Shown here: positions 1-9,474 of the stretch, piece after piece
Layout: every line of letters begins with the position of its first letter
How positions within the stretch are numbered: the first letter of the stretch is position 1
Notes under the pieces: model-generated
What the model saw: the letters and a program-made list of their open reading frames with translations, nothing else
Databases searched by the model: none
What the model was told of the DNA's origin: nothing
Program-made: the position numbers and the translations under genes
From: Providencia rettgeri
GTDB lineage: Bacteria > Pseudomonadota > Gammaproteobacteria > Enterobacterales > Enterobacteriaceae
Direction: 5' to 3'
Assembly: GCF_041075285.1 (NCBI RefSeq)
Contig: NZ_CP163512.1
Location: 3,224,001 to 3,288,000 of the forward strand
Length of the DNA stretch: 64,000 nucleotides

Positions 1-360
1 ACCATGACAGAATTTACGAGTTGGCCGATAAACGCTATCTGGCATCAGCAAGTGATCACCCGTTTTCAATGTCGTCAGTAAGGCTAATACAATTGCCCCT
101 AACCCTGATGGCGAAAGCACGGTGCCTTCTGCCCCTGCAAGTGCAGACCAAGCTTGCTCTAATTGCTTTATGGTCGGCGTTCCCGCAGTACCATAGTTAA
201 ATTCGGCTCTATCGTTGATTAAGTCATCAACTGTTGGGAATACCACTGTTGAACCACGATAAACTGGCGCGTTCACAAACCCTGCTTGCTTTGCAGGATC
301 TCTCCCAAGCTGGGTGACTTGTGTATCAACATGAAATTCAGAAACGGCTTTTTTCTTCAT
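1..360 (-). CDS. Cystathionine beta-lyase-like PLP enzyme (MetC family), 5' part only
   Basis: The gene starts at an ATG read from position 360 and runs off the left window edge, so only about 120 N-terminal residues are visible. The peptide begins MKKKAVSEFHVDTQ and contains NAPVYRGSTVVFP, YGTAGTPT and the segment AGAEGTVLSPSGLGAI. These match the start of the Cys/Met-metabolism PLP-dependent family, and the subfamily resembles MetC (cystathionine beta-lyase) more than cystathionine gamma-synthase. The expected chemistry is beta-elimination of C-S bonds from cystathionine or cysteine, in the cytoplasm. The catalytic lysine lies outside the window. The gene is 25 bp upstream of the permease stop-to-start order on the same strand (the permease lies at 386-1672 and is transcribed first), so the two probably form one operon. 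The substrate is inferred from family membership and context. Confidence 0.85.
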   Translation of the reverse strand, partial: MKKKAVSEFHVDTQVTQLGRDPAKQAGFVNAPVYRGSTVVFPTVDDLINDRAEFNYGTAGTPTIKQLEQAWSALAGAEGTVLSPSGLGAIVLALLTTLKTGDHLLMPDSVYRPTRKFCHG

Positions 361-385
361 GAGATCCTCTCATCAACATCATTAT

Positions 386-1672
386 TTATTCGAAAAATTT
401 AAAGAATGGGGATAGGCACAGCAACACACCAAAGAAAATGATGAACCACACTGTTGGGCCTTTAAATTTGTGTAGTGCAGGCACTTTGTAAACCAGATAA
501 CAAGGGATCAGGCAAGAGACGATACCAAACAATGGACCACCTAGCTGCATAAAGAACAGGATCGAGAACCGTGTTGAAACCCAGAACCACAGCGCAATGA
601 TCACACCTAAACATACCCCATAGTGCAATGCTGTCTGGTTAATCCGCTCTTCTGGAATAAAACGGCTGATAATATTCACCACAATGCCTTTTATCGCCTC
701 TTGGAAGCCTAAATAGATCCCTAAGAATGCCGTTAAGATAGCAAAAATATTGAGTAACGCAGTCATCACTTTCACAACCGAGCCCGGTATTACTTGAGCA
801 GCAATTGCTAATGCAGAAATATTTTGCTCAAAGGCAGATACCGCTTGTTCATGGCTAATTGAGAAAGTAAAAGAAAATGCAAAAAACAATACCGCTACAG
901 CTAAAATAATATAAGCAACACGGTTAGCCCGTATCGCACGGTACGTAGCGATACGTTTATCACTTTCTACCTTACGATACGCAATATTCATTGGGCTTAA
1001 GATCTGCACAAATAAAATGGAGAACAAAGTAAATGGCAATGTTAAGAAAACATCTCGCATAAAGGGCAGAAAATCAGGGAAAGCCGTGATATTGCCAAAG
1101 TTCCAATACGGCACCATAACAACACCAAGTAACACAATAATGCCAAATTTCACGATAACCATTGGGCCTGATACTTTAAATAGTAACCGCTCCCCTTGGG
1201 CTGCTATCGCCACTAATACGGAAATAATAATCAACCCGTACCAGACAGAATCCGATAATAAGCCTTCAGTTAACCCAAATGTTTTAATGTAAGAAGCACT
1301 GTCAAAAGTGACCGCCAGTGAGTAAGAAAACATACCGTGCAATAACATTAAGAAATACGCGATCCCTAAGGCTATCCCCCAGTTTTTGCCTAAGTATTGT
1401 GTAATAACACTGGCATAGTCATTGCACTCTTCAGACTCTGATAAGGTTCTCAGATACAAATTTTGTAACCAATAAATTGCTGGATAAGAAAGCAGGGTTG
1501 CAGCAATAAAGACCCAAATCCCTTTAATACCAATTTGCACAGGCATAAATACAATCCCTGAGCCAATTGCCATCCCGATACATAAAATAACCCACCCCAC
1601 ATCATATTTTGTAAAAGGGATCTTTTTGGTATCAATCGGATGGTCTGCACTTGCCTGAATACTATTAGACAT
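386..1672 (-). CDS. Amino-acid permease of the HAAAP family, CyuP (YhaO)-like
   Basis: This 428-residue integral membrane protein has about eleven hydrophobic segments. It belongs to the hydroxy/aromatic amino-acid permease (HAAAP) family. The N-terminal stretch with [20 protein letters not shown], the segment [10 protein letters not shown], and the end with [19 protein letters not shown] closely resemble E. coli YhaO/CyuP, which imports cysteine (earlier reported for D-serine). In E. coli its partner is the cysteine desulfidase CyuA. Here the next gene on the same strand encodes a MetC-like C-S lyase instead, and a LysR regulator is transcribed divergently from the other side. I infer uptake of cysteine or a related sulfur amino acid followed by beta-elimination. 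Serine or threonine transport is the alternative. Confidence 0.8.
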   Translation of the reverse strand: MSNSIQASADHPIDTKKIPFTKYDVGWVILCIGMAIGSGIVFMPVQIGIKGIWVFIAATLLSYPAIYWLQNLYLRTLSESEECNDYASVITQYLGKNWGIALGIAYFLMLLHGMFSYSLAVTFDSASYIKTFGLTEGLLSDSVWYGLIIISVLVAIAAQGERLLFKVSGPMVIVKFGIIVLLGVVMVPYWNFGNITAFPDFLPFMRDVFLTLPFTLFSILFVQILSPMNIAYRKVESDKRIATYRAIRANRVAYIILAVAVLFFAFSFTFSISHEQAVSAFEQNISALAIAAQVIPGSVVKVMTALLNIFAILTAFLGIYLGFQEAIKGIVVNIISRFIPEERINQTALHYGVCLGVIIALWFWVSTRFSILFFMQLGGPLFGIVSCLIPCYLVYKVPALHKFKGPTVWFIIFFGVLLCLSPFFKFFE

Positions 1673-1845
1673 AGTCTATTCCTCAACGTTATAGATTTAA
1701 TTATTCAAAAAGTTAGGAACAACATTATTTTGTCGGCGCTAGTTTTTAGTTATCACCGTTTTTTAATACTGGTGTGGCACGAGTAAACTGAGATAAATTC
1801 ACAATTATAGTATGCTGGAATAAATGGGTTTAATAGGGCAGGACA

Positions 1846-2820
1846 ATGCTAATAAATAAAAACACTTTTGCGTTTAAAGCAAAAATTGACAGCTACGCGA
1901 TTTTTCGACACTTGGAGTTATTTATCAAAATCGTCGAATGCAATAGTTTTAGTCTGGCCGCAAAGAAGCTCAATGTAACGCCATCATCTGTTAGCCGAGG
2001 GTTACAACAACTAGAAGACCAACTGGGCGTTGTATTACTAAAGCGGACAACTCGAAATTTTATTTTGACGGATGCTGGGCGCTATTTATTGCAACGATCG
2101 CAAAATTTATTAGCCGATCTCGATGATTCACTGATCAATACCGCCAGTTTTTATCAGCATGCTCAAGGGCAATTAAAAATCACCTGTTCTATTGCATTTG
2201 GAGTCTGCCATTTAATGCAAATCTACAGTGAATACCGTGAAACAAATCCCAAGGTAAGTTTATCCGTTGATCTCAATGATGAGCTCATTAATTTAAATGA
2301 AGTGGATTTTGATATTGCATTACGTATTACTAGCCACCCACCTGAGAATTTCGCATTACGAAAAATTTGTAATATTAATTGGGTATATTGTGGCAGCCGA
2401 ACGTATTTCGAGCGTTATGGTATTCCCCAATCTCCCGCCGATATTGCATCACATAATTGCTTAATTAACCCGAATATTCCTGACACGTGGCGAATGACAG
2501 ATAAAGATGGCAGCGCCTATCCTTTAGAAATCAATAATATGATTGAAGTAAATAGTAGCTTAGGTCTATTAGAAGCAGCGCGCTGCCACCAAGGTATAGT
2601 TTGCTTACCAACTTATATGTTAGGAAATTATATTGAAAATGGAGAGTTGATCCCTGTCTTGCTAGATTACGACCCAAAATCAACACCTTTTGCGCTGTAT
2701 GCTTTATATCATCCAACTCATACGCACTCACCAAAGATCAGAACGTTTATTGATTTTTTAGTCGAAAAAATACCGTCAGATCCCCATTGGGATCACTGGA
2801 TGCGGCAACATGCATCGTAA
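1846..2820 (+). CDS. LysR-type transcriptional regulator
   Basis: This 324-residue protein has an N-terminal winged helix-turn-helix at roughly residues 22-80 (HLELFIKIVECNSFSLAAKKL, then TPSSVSRGLQQLEDQLG), followed by a periplasmic-binding-protein-like effector domain. The N-terminal extension of about 20 residues before the HTH is longer than usual. The ATG at 1846 is preceded by AGGGCAGGA. Of LysR subgroups it looks closest to the CrgA/DsdC-like group, with one HTH and a substrate domain containing SITSHPP-like and HNCLINP motifs. It is divergent from the permease-lyase operon with a 173-bp intergenic region, the classical LysR arrangement, so those genes are its likely targets. The effector is unknown. 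Confidence 0.85.
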   Translation: MLINKNTFAFKAKIDSYAIFRHLELFIKIVECNSFSLAAKKLNVTPSSVSRGLQQLEDQLGVVLLKRTTRNFILTDAGRYLLQRSQNLLADLDDSLINTASFYQHAQGQLKITCSIAFGVCHLMQIYSEYRETNPKVSLSVDLNDELINLNEVDFDIALRITSHPPENFALRKICNINWVYCGSRTYFERYGIPQSPADIASHNCLINPNIPDTWRMTDKDGSAYPLEINNMIEVNSSLGLLEAARCHQGIVCLPTYMLGNYIENGELIPVLLDYDPKSTPFALYALYHPTHTHSPKIRTFIDFLVEKIPSDPHWDHWMRQHAS

Positions 2821-2836
2821 TAGGACAGAAAACAAA

Positions 2837-3036
2837 AAGGTTGAGTTCTTTTAAAAACTCAACCTTGAGGTTGTTGACAAAGCGGGAAAAAGCGTGGTTT
2901 TTCCCACTTTGTGTTATCAGGCGAAAATCAATATATTGATTTTCCTTGTTTATTTTCAAAATCTATCCAACCTGCCGCCAAACATGTTATGTTTGTCAGC
3001 AGTCTGAAGGTTGAGTTCTTTTAAAAACTCAACCTT
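2837..3036 (+). repeat. Terminator-flanked palindromic element, copy A
   Basis: A 140-bp core (2867-3006) lies between two perfect 30-bp copies of one hairpin (2837-2866 and 3007-3036; arms AAGGTTGAGTT and AACTCAACCTT). The core begins GAGGTTGTTGACAAAG and ends TTTGTCAGCAGTCTG, so its ends form imperfect inverted repeats (TTGTTGACAAA and TTTGTCAGCAG). Inside are three palindromes: a hairpin with CAAAG/CTTTG arms and loop GCGTGG, a 22-bp perfect palindrome centred on ATAT (arms GAAAATCAATA), and one with CAAACAT/ATGTTTG arms. The right hairpin copy is followed by CTTTTT and the left copy is preceded by an A-run, so together they terminate the convergent lysR and mdh genes. Copies B (8298-8473) and C (9255-9439) are in the opposite orientation. 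Confidence 0.85.
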
Positions 3037-3061
3037 CTTTTTCAGGGACATTTAATGGTCA

Positions 3062-4000
3062 TTAGCCATTAATGAATTTTTCACCTAATTCGATATCCTT
3101 TTTCAGGACATCTAACATATCTTTCAGCGCTTTTTCTTCAAATGCGCTTAATTTACCGATTGGCAGGTGTTTTTCGATACCGTTTTTACCTAAAACAACA
3201 GGTTGTGCGAAGAAACGTGCATGTTCACCTTCACCTTCAGTGTAAACACATTCAACAATGTTGCTTTCACCTTGTAGACCACGAATAAGGGATAAACCTA
3301 AACGTGCCGCAGCTTGGCCCATAGACAGTGTCGCTGATCCGCCACCTGCTTTAGCTTCAACCACTTCAGTACCTGCGTTTTGAATACGCTTAGTCAGTGC
3401 GACGATTTCTTCATCAGTGAAGGTAACACCTGGGATTTGAGACAGTAATGGGAGGATTGTCACACCTGAGTGACCACCGATAACGGGGACTTCGATATCA
3501 TTGACATTTTTACCTTTTAATTCAGCAACAAAGGTATTAGAACGGATGATATCTAATGTGGTCACACCGAATAAACGGTTTTTGTCGTATACGCCTGCTT
3601 TTTTCAGAACTTCGGCAGCGATTGCAACTGTGGTGTTCACTGGGTTAGTGATGATACCAATTAATGCTTTCGGGCAAGTTTCTGCGATTTGTTGAACGAG
3701 GTTACGAACAATACCCGCGTTGATGTTAAACAGGTCAGAACGATCCATACCTGGTTTACGTGCAACACCGGCAGATATAAGAACAATGTCCGCACCTTTC
3801 AGTGCAGGTTTCGCATCTTCACCAGCAAAACCGGCCACTTTAACATCCGTTGGGATGTGGCTTAAGTCAGCAGCAACACCTGGAGTGACGGGTGCGATGT
3901 CGTAGAGGGAGAGTTCTGAACCCGCTGGAAGCTGGTTTTTGAGAAGAAGGGCGAGAGCCTGACCGATACCACCTGCTGCACCTAGGACTGCAACTTTCAT
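3062..4000 (-). CDS. mdh: Malate dehydrogenase
   Basis: NAD-dependent malate dehydrogenase interconverts malate and oxaloacetate in the TCA cycle, in the cytoplasm. The 312-residue length equals that of E. coli Mdh. The N-terminus shows the Rossmann motif GAAGGIG (residues 7-13). Substrate-binding arginines are seen in [11 protein letters not shown], the NAD-binding ITNPVNTTV follows, and the catalytic histidine lies in [11 protein letters not shown]. The ATG is preceded by AAGGAG. It is divergent from argR with about 490 bp between them, the same neighbourhood as in E. coli. The convergent lysR gene shares the terminator hairpins that bracket repeat copy A. A second malate-oxidising enzyme, Mqo, is encoded at 24120-25613. 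Confidence 0.97.
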   Translation of the reverse strand: MKVAVLGAAGGIGQALALLLKNQLPAGSELSLYDIAPVTPGVAADLSHIPTDVKVAGFAGEDAKPALKGADIVLISAGVARKPGMDRSDLFNINAGIVRNLVQQIAETCPKALIGIITNPVNTTVAIAAEVLKKAGVYDKNRLFGVTTLDIIRSNTFVAELKGKNVNDIEVPVIGGHSGVTILPLLSQIPGVTFTDEEIVALTKRIQNAGTEVVEAKAGGGSATLSMGQAAARLGLSLIRGLQGESNIVECVYTEGEGEHARFFAQPVVLGKNGIEKHLPIGKLSAFEEKALKDMLDVLKKDIELGEKFING

Positions 4001-4494
4001 TCTGAAACTCCTTAATTTGTACTTTAAAAAGATATCACTTTATTTGTTTATACACTCAACACATTACGTATAAAAAACAATTTGTTAACAGATAGAGAGA
4101 GAGTTTAACGCTAGAGAATTCGTTGACTAATTCTTTCTATTCTAAACAAATTCCTTATCTGTTAATGAGATAACGGGCACTTTTTTAACAAATAGTTTTT
4201 CTCACTATTGCTTTTCGCACAATAAGTTGTTTTTACTGCTCATTATTCAAGCAAAAACCAGTTTATTAACAATGATTTTACAACATTCATTGAGTAAATT
4301 TATTGATATCTTATGCTAATTTTCTTACTCACTCTTTAAGATTAATTACCCATAACCACTATAAACGGGATAACATAAAAGCCAAATAGCACCATTATCA
4401 TTGATTATTAAATCATCATAACGCAATTTTGTTGCATAAAAATGCACTTTTACGGATAATACAACTTAGTTTAATGCCGATGAATGGGTTAATT
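4001..4494. other. mdh-argR divergent intergenic region
   Basis: This 494-bp AT-rich stretch carries the promoters of both mdh and argR. The only element I can point to is a palindromic ARG-box candidate close to argR, listed separately. There is no convincing small ORF or RNA hairpin with a T-run. Confidence 0.6.
4431..4448 (+). promoter_or_regulatory. Candidate ARG box upstream of argR
   Basis: The 18-bp palindrome GTTGCATAAAAATGCACT fits the ArgR operator pattern (TGMAT, four A/T, ATKCA). It lies 46 bp upstream of the argR ATG. A weaker half-palindromic match (TGATTATTAAATCA) lies about 15 bp further upstream. E. coli argR is autoregulated through paired ARG boxes, so autoregulation is likely here as well; that is inferred from family knowledge. 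Confidence 0.5.
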
Positions 4495-4965
4495 ATGCGC
4501 ACTCCGTCTAAACAAGAAGACTTAGTTAAGGCTTTTAAAGCCCTACTCAAAGAAGAAAAATTTAGCTCTCAGGCTGAAATTGTCACGGCTTTGCAGGAAG
4601 AAGGCTACGAAAACATTAATCAATCTAAAATTTCCAGAATGCTCACCAAGTTTGGTGCCGTTCGTACTCGCAATGCGAAAATGGAAATGGTGTATTGCCT
4701 CCCCGCTGAACCCGGTGTGCCAACCGCCACCAGCCCATTGAAAAATCTCGTTTTAGATATTGATTACAACCCTTCGGTTGTCGTGATAAGAACTAGCCCT
4801 GGTGCTGCTCAGTTAATTGCTCGCTTACTGGACTCATTAGGTAAAGCAGAAGGCATTTTAGGCAGTATCGCAGGAGATGATACGATTTTCTCTACCCCTG
4901 CAAATAACTTCACGACGAAAGAACTATACGAAGCCATTTTAGCGCTGTTTGAGCAAGAGCTCTAG
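4495..4965 (+). CDS. argR: Arginine repressor ArgR
   Basis: ArgR is a hexameric, L-arginine-dependent repressor of arginine biosynthesis and a cofactor in Xer recombination. The 156-residue product starting [20 protein letters not shown] equals the E. coli length. An in-frame upstream ATG at 4429 would add 22 residues with no homology, and it overlaps the ARG-box candidate, so I use 4495. The N-terminal winged helix contains [10 protein letters not shown] and [15 protein letters not shown]. The C-terminal domain has [20 protein letters not shown] for trimerisation and the arginine-binding GDDTIF. A strong hairpin terminator follows at 4997-5029. Confidence 0.97.
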   Translation: MRTPSKQEDLVKAFKALLKEEKFSSQAEIVTALQEEGYENINQSKISRMLTKFGAVRTRNAKMEMVYCLPAEPGVPTATSPLKNLVLDIDYNPSVVVIRTSPGAAQLIARLLDSLGKAEGILGSIAGDDTIFSTPANNFTTKELYEAILALFEQEL

Positions 4966-4972
4966 TTAATAA

Positions 4973-5640
<668 letters not shown>

Positions 5641-5662
5641 AAAGATAAATACTCTCAGCAAT

Positions 5663-5693
5663 AAAAAACCCAGCAACCTTAAGGATCACTGGG
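5663..5693 (-). terminator. Terminator of mpl
   Basis: On the minus strand a CCCAG...CTGGG hairpin with an internal CCTTAAGG palindrome is followed by TTTTTT, about 30 bp past the mpl stop codon. Confidence 0.75.
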
Positions 5694-5723
5694 ATTTATT
5701 GAGCCCATCACTAACAGGCTTAA

Positions 5724-7106
5724 TTATTCATCCAGTTCAATTTCCGCTTTGGCTTTTAAGCCTGCGAGTAATTTCCCATGGATACCGCCAAAGCCACCAT
5801 TGCTCATGACTAGGATATGGTCGCCGGGTTGTGCGGTTTCAATGACCATATTGGTCAGTGCATCAACATCGGCACTCCAACGGGCGGGTTGTACGCATTT
5901 TTCAGCGATATCCGTGACCATCCAAGGAATGTTGGCCGGTTGGAATAAAAAGACTTCATCGGCACGACCTAAAGCTGGGGCGATATCGTTTTTATTCACT
6001 CCCATTTTCATGGTATTTGAGCGAGGCTCTAACACCGCAATAATACGGGAAGTTCCACCGACCTTGCTGCGTAACGCTTCGAGTGTGGCTAAAATCGCGG
6101 TTGGATGATGAGCAAAGTCATCATAGACGCTCACCCCATTTTCCACGCCACGCAGTTCAAGGCGACGGCGCGCATTGATAAATTTATCCAAAGCAAGACA
6201 GGCTTCTTTAGCTGGCACCCCTACATGGTGAGCCGCAGCAATGGCCATTAAGCCATTTTGGATATTATGGTTTCCGACTTGTTGCCAAGCGACTTCGCCC
6301 ACTTTTTCTTGTTGATAATAGACTTCAAAGTGACTGCCATCATGGTTTAATTTTACAGCTTGCCATTCACCATGTTCTCCTCCCACCAGTTGTTGCTCAC
6401 TCCAACAGCCCATACCAATCACTTGTTTTAAATGATTGTCATTATCTGGGGTAAAGATTTTACCACTCGCCGGCACAATACGAACAAGATGGTGAAATTG
6501 TTTTTGAATCGCTTCGAGATTTTCGAAAATATCCGCATGGTCGAACTCAAGGTTGTTCAAGACCAATGTTTTAGGACTGTAATGTACGAATTTTGAACGT
6601 TTATCAAAGAAGGCACAATCGTATTCATCTGCTTCAATGACAAAAAATGGGCTTTCACCAATTTTGGCCGACACATCAAAGTTGCCCGGTACACCACCAA
6701 TTAAGAAGCCCGGCTTGTAGCCGCAATCTTCTAGGATCCACGCTAGCATTCCTGCTGTTGTGGTCTTACCGTGCGTTCCCGCCACAGCAAGTACCCAACG
6801 CTCAGGTAACACATGGTCATGTAACCACTGAGGCCCTGAAGTATAAGGTAAACCTCTGTCTAACACCGCTTCAACACACGGGTTACCACGTGTCATGGCA
6901 TTGCCAATCACCACCATATCCGGAATGGGGTCGAGCTGCGCCGGATCATAACCTTGAATAAGCTCAATGCCTTGATTTTCAAGCAATGTACTCATTGGCG
7001 GGTAAACGTTCGCATCAGAGCCCGTCACTTTATGGCCTAAAGATCGCGCCAATATCGCTAAGCTCCCCATAAAGGTACCGCATATACCTAAAATATGTAT
7101 GTGCAT
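5724..7106 (-). CDS. mpl: UDP-N-acetylmuramate:L-alanyl-gamma-D-glutamyl-meso-diaminopimelate ligase
   Basis: Mpl reattaches the recycled murein tripeptide L-Ala-D-Glu-mDAP to UDP-MurNAc, using ATP, in the cytoplasm. The 460-residue length is close to the family norm. A Mur-ligase N-terminal nucleotide fold (ILGICGTFMGSLA) is followed by the ATP-binding P-loop AGTHGKTTT at about residues 109-117, the motif EADEYDCAFFDKR, and the C-terminal domain with YDDFAHHPTAI. It is divergent from fbp with 164 bp between the starts, as in E. coli where fbp and mpl are neighbours. It ends in its own terminator. Confidence 0.97.
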   Translation of the reverse strand: MHIHILGICGTFMGSLAILARSLGHKVTGSDANVYPPMSTLLENQGIELIQGYDPAQLDPIPDMVVIGNAMTRGNPCVEAVLDRGLPYTSGPQWLHDHVLPERWVLAVAGTHGKTTTAGMLAWILEDCGYKPGFLIGGVPGNFDVSAKIGESPFFVIEADEYDCAFFDKRSKFVHYSPKTLVLNNLEFDHADIFENLEAIQKQFHHLVRIVPASGKIFTPDNDNHLKQVIGMGCWSEQQLVGGEHGEWQAVKLNHDGSHFEVYYQQEKVGEVAWQQVGNHNIQNGLMAIAAAHHVGVPAKEACLALDKFINARRRLELRGVENGVSVYDDFAHHPTAILATLEALRSKVGGTSRIIAVLEPRSNTMKMGVNKNDIAPALGRADEVFLFQPANIPWMVTDIAEKCVQPARWSADVDALTNMVIETAQPGDHILVMSNGGFGGIHGKLLAGLKAKAEIELDE

Positions 7107-7222
7107 TCTTTTTCATCCAATTAGCATGAGGTTCGTCACTATTCTACCCATCAATAGCAGGTTTATAAATGCATTAACCTATTAATCTTTTTTTTATTTA
7201 GTTAAACTCTCCCCCGCGCGGG

Positions 7223-7228
7223 TATAAT
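7223..7228 (+). promoter_or_regulatory. Probable -10 element of fbp
   Basis: TATAAT lies 43 bp upstream of the fbp ATG, inside a small GC-rich dyad (GCGGG...CCCGC). The -35 region (around AGTTAA) is weak. The GC-rich discriminator resembles growth-rate-regulated promoters. Confidence 0.45.
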
Positions 7229-7270
7229 CGGCCCGCAAAACCTTTGTTAATTTTATTCAGGACCTTCGTC

Positions 7271-8278
7271 ATGAAAACATTAGGCGAATTCATCGTCGAA
7301 AAGCAACAAGATTTTCCTCATGCAACAGGTGAGCTGACGTCATTACTGTCAGCGATTAAACTGGGCGCTAAAATTATCCACCGTGATATTAATAAAGCTG
7401 GACTCGTCGATATTCTTGGCACTAATGGTGTTTCGAATATTCAAGGTGAAGTCCAGATGAAGCTCGATCTGTACGCAAACGAAAAACTGAAAGCGGCTCT
7501 AAAAGCACGCGGAGAAGTCGCCGGTATCGCCTCTGAAGAAGAAGACGAAATTGTCATTTTCGAAGGAGACCGTGCAGAAAACGCCAAATATGTCGTATTA
7601 ATGGATCCACTAGATGGTTCTTCGAATATCGATGTAAACGTTTCCGTTGGGACAATTTTCTCAATTTACCATCGTATTACCCCAATTGGCCAACCGGTAA
7701 CGGAAGCTGACTTTCTGCAACCAGGCAACCGCCAAGTTGCTGCGGGTTATGTTGTTTATGGTTCATCAACCATGTTGGTTTATACCACCGGTGTTGGTGT
7801 ACATGCCTTTACTTACGACCCATCATTAGGCGTATTTTGCTTATCCCATGAGAAAGTTATGTTCCCATCGGAAGGCAAAATGTACTCCATTAACGAAGGG
7901 AACTACATTAAGTTTCCTATGGGCGTTAAAAAGTACATTAAATACTGCCAAGAAGAAGATAAAGCAACCAACCGCCCTTATACCACACGCTATATTGGCT
8001 CATTAGTGGCGGACTTCCACCGTAATTTGCTCAAAGGGGGGATCTACATCTACCCAAGTACTGCAAGTCACCCAAATGGAAAGCTGCGCTTACTGTACGA
8101 ATGCAATCCAATTGCGTTCTTAGCTGAACAAGCTGGGGGAAAAGCGAGCGATGGTGCGAACCGTATTTTAGACATCATTCCAAGTGAATTACACCAACGT
8201 GTTCCATTCTTCGTCGGAACAGAGTCCATGGTGGAAAAAGCAGAATCATTTATGCGTGAATTTCCAGACGCTGAATAA
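7271..8278 (+). CDS. fbp: Fructose-1,6-bisphosphatase, class I
   Basis: Class I fructose-1,6-bisphosphatase performs the gluconeogenic hydrolysis of fructose-1,6-bisphosphate to fructose-6-phosphate. The start [12 protein letters not shown] at 7271 aligns with E. coli Fbp and gives 335 residues, against 332 in E. coli. A TTG start further upstream would add nine unmatched residues. The metal and phosphate site [16 protein letters not shown], the substrate loop [20 protein letters not shown] and the C-terminal [15 protein letters not shown] are all present. Downstream, the gene runs into the left hairpin of repeat copy B, so its terminator is part of that element. Confidence 0.97.
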   Translation: MKTLGEFIVEKQQDFPHATGELTSLLSAIKLGAKIIHRDINKAGLVDILGTNGVSNIQGEVQMKLDLYANEKLKAALKARGEVAGIASEEEDEIVIFEGDRAENAKYVVLMDPLDGSSNIDVNVSVGTIFSIYHRITPIGQPVTEADFLQPGNRQVAAGYVVYGSSTMLVYTTGVGVHAFTYDPSLGVFCLSHEKVMFPSEGKMYSINEGNYIKFPMGVKKYIKYCQEEDKATNRPYTTRYIGSLVADFHRNLLKGGIYIYPSTASHPNGKLRLLYECNPIAFLAEQAGGKASDGANRILDIIPSELHQRVPFFVGTESMVEKAESFMREFPDAE

Positions 8279-8297
8279 TTCAAGTTCACTGATGTAC

Positions 8298-8473
8298 AGG
8301 CGAGTTTTCCCGCCTCAACCTGCTGACAAACCGAATCGGTTTGGTAGCAGGTTGGCGAAGTTTTGAAACTAAACTGGGAAAATCAATTTATTGATTTTCG
8401 CCTGATAACACAAAGCAGGGAAAATCACGTTTTTACCCTGCTTTGTCAACAAGCTTAGGCGGGTTTTCCGCCT
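8298..8473 (-). repeat. Terminator-flanked palindromic element, copy B
   Basis: A 141-bp core (8316-8456) in the reverse orientation relative to copy A lies between two versions of one hairpin: AGGCGAGTTTTCCCGCCT at 8298-8315 and AGGCGGGTTTTCCGCCT at 8457-8473. The right version is followed by TTTTT and is the likely fbp terminator. Read on the minus strand the core has the same terminal TTGTTGACAAA and TTTGTCAGCAG and the same linker GTTATCAGGC as copies A and C. The first hairpin is perfectly paired here (CAAAGCAGGG with CCCTGCTTTG). The central palindrome has GAAAATCAAT arms, and the third has CAAACCG/CGGTTTG arms. Confidence 0.85.
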
Positions 8474-8523
8474 TTTTTGTCCCTTTTTTTCGCCAACTAG
8501 TGAGTTTTATCCCTTTTTGCGGC

Positions 8524-8529
8524 TATAAT
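8524..8529 (+). promoter_or_regulatory. Probable -10 element of ppa
   Basis: TATAAT is followed by the C-rich discriminator GTCCCCCACGC and lies about 120 bp upstream of the ppa ATG. I see no good -35 hexamer. Confidence 0.4.
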
Positions 8530-8648
8530 GTCCCCCACGCTATCTACCCGAAAATGTTAGTGACATAATAATCGGTAACTAACATTATTGAATCAATATG
8601 TTAATAGTCAGCGGGTAAATTCATTATTCACACAAAGGATGCATTTAA

Positions 8649-9179
8649 ATGGGCCTGAACAATGTACCGGCAGGTAAAGATCTGCCAGAAGATATCTACG
8701 TTATCATCGAAATTCCAGCTAACGCAGATCCTATCAAATATGAAGTTGATAAAGAGTCTGGCGCGCTGTTTGTAGACCGTTTCATGTCAACAGCGATGTT
8801 CTATCCGTGCAACTACGGTTACATCAACAACACACTGTCTTTAGATGGTGACCCCGTTGACGTGTTAGTCCCAACACCATATCCATTACAACCTGGTTCA
8901 GTCATTCGTTGTCGCCCAGTTGGCGTCCTGAAAATGACCGACGAATCAGGGGAAGATGCAAAATTAGTGGCCGTTCCACACACTAAACTGAGTAAAGAAT
9001 ACGACCATATTAAAGATGTGAACGATCTCCCTGAGTTACTGAAAGCACAAATCACTCACTTCTTTGAACATTACAAAGACTTAGAAAAAGGTAAGTGGGT
9101 TAAAGTTGACGGTTGGGATAACGCAGAAGCCGCTAAAGCAGAAATTATTGCTTCTTTTGAGCGCGCTGCAAAAAAATAA
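8649..9179 (+). CDS. ppa: Inorganic pyrophosphatase
   Basis: This family I soluble pyrophosphatase hydrolyses PPi to two phosphates and so drives biosynthetic reactions. It has 176 residues, as in E. coli. The signature DGDPVDV occurs at residues 66-72 with its three metal-binding aspartates. [12 protein letters not shown] and the C-terminal [10 protein letters not shown] are also conserved. The ATG follows AAAGGATGCATTTAA. A strong hairpin terminator (9211-9237) lies 31 bp after the stop. Confidence 0.98.
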   Translation: MGLNNVPAGKDLPEDIYVIIEIPANADPIKYEVDKESGALFVDRFMSTAMFYPCNYGYINNTLSLDGDPVDVLVPTPYPLQPGSVIRCRPVGVLKMTDESGEDAKLVAVPHTKLSKEYDHIKDVNDLPELLKAQITHFFEHYKDLEKGKWVKVDGWDNAEAAKAEIIASFERAAKK

Positions 9180-9210
9180 TTTTCCCTCACGGAAAATGAA
9201 CATCGTTGAA

Positions 9211-9237
9211 GCTCTGGCTAACCCCAGAGCTTTTTTT
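9211..9237 (+). terminator. Terminator of ppa
   Basis: A GCTCTGG/CCAGAGC stem with a 6-nt loop is followed by TTTTTTT. Confidence 0.9.
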
Positions 9238-9254
9238 ATGCCTTTAAAATAAAA

Positions 9255-9439
9255 ACGCCGGTGATATTACCGGCGTCAGACTGCTGACAAACATAACCTG
9301 TTTGTCAGCAGGATGGAGCGGTTTTGAAAATAGACTGGGAAAATCAATATATTGATTTTCGCCTGATAACACAAAGTCGGAAAAACCACGCTTTTCACCT
9401 ACTTTGTCAACAACCTCACGCTGGCGATATCGCCAGCGT
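9255..9439 (-). repeat. Terminator-flanked palindromic element, copy C
   Basis: A 141-bp core (9277-9417) in the same orientation as copy B is flanked by two 22-bp hairpins, 9255-9276 and 9418-9439. These differ from each other at five positions. Four of those differences form two compensatory pairs, so both hairpins remain perfectly or almost perfectly paired. Core ends, linker GTTATCAGGC, loop GCGTGG and the GAAAATCAATA palindrome match copy A. It sits between the convergent genes ppa and ytfP. The left hairpin is preceded by an A-rich run, so it could terminate ytfP-direction transcription. Confidence 0.85.
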
Positions 9440-9474
9440 CCTACACATAATCCACACGGCACACTATCGTGGGA

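Noticed and set aside
2747..2959. A 70-codon minus-strand frame over repeat copy A
   Set aside because: A similar peptide appears in the frames over copies B and C only because the DNA repeat is conserved; the palindromes explain it and no start signal is present.
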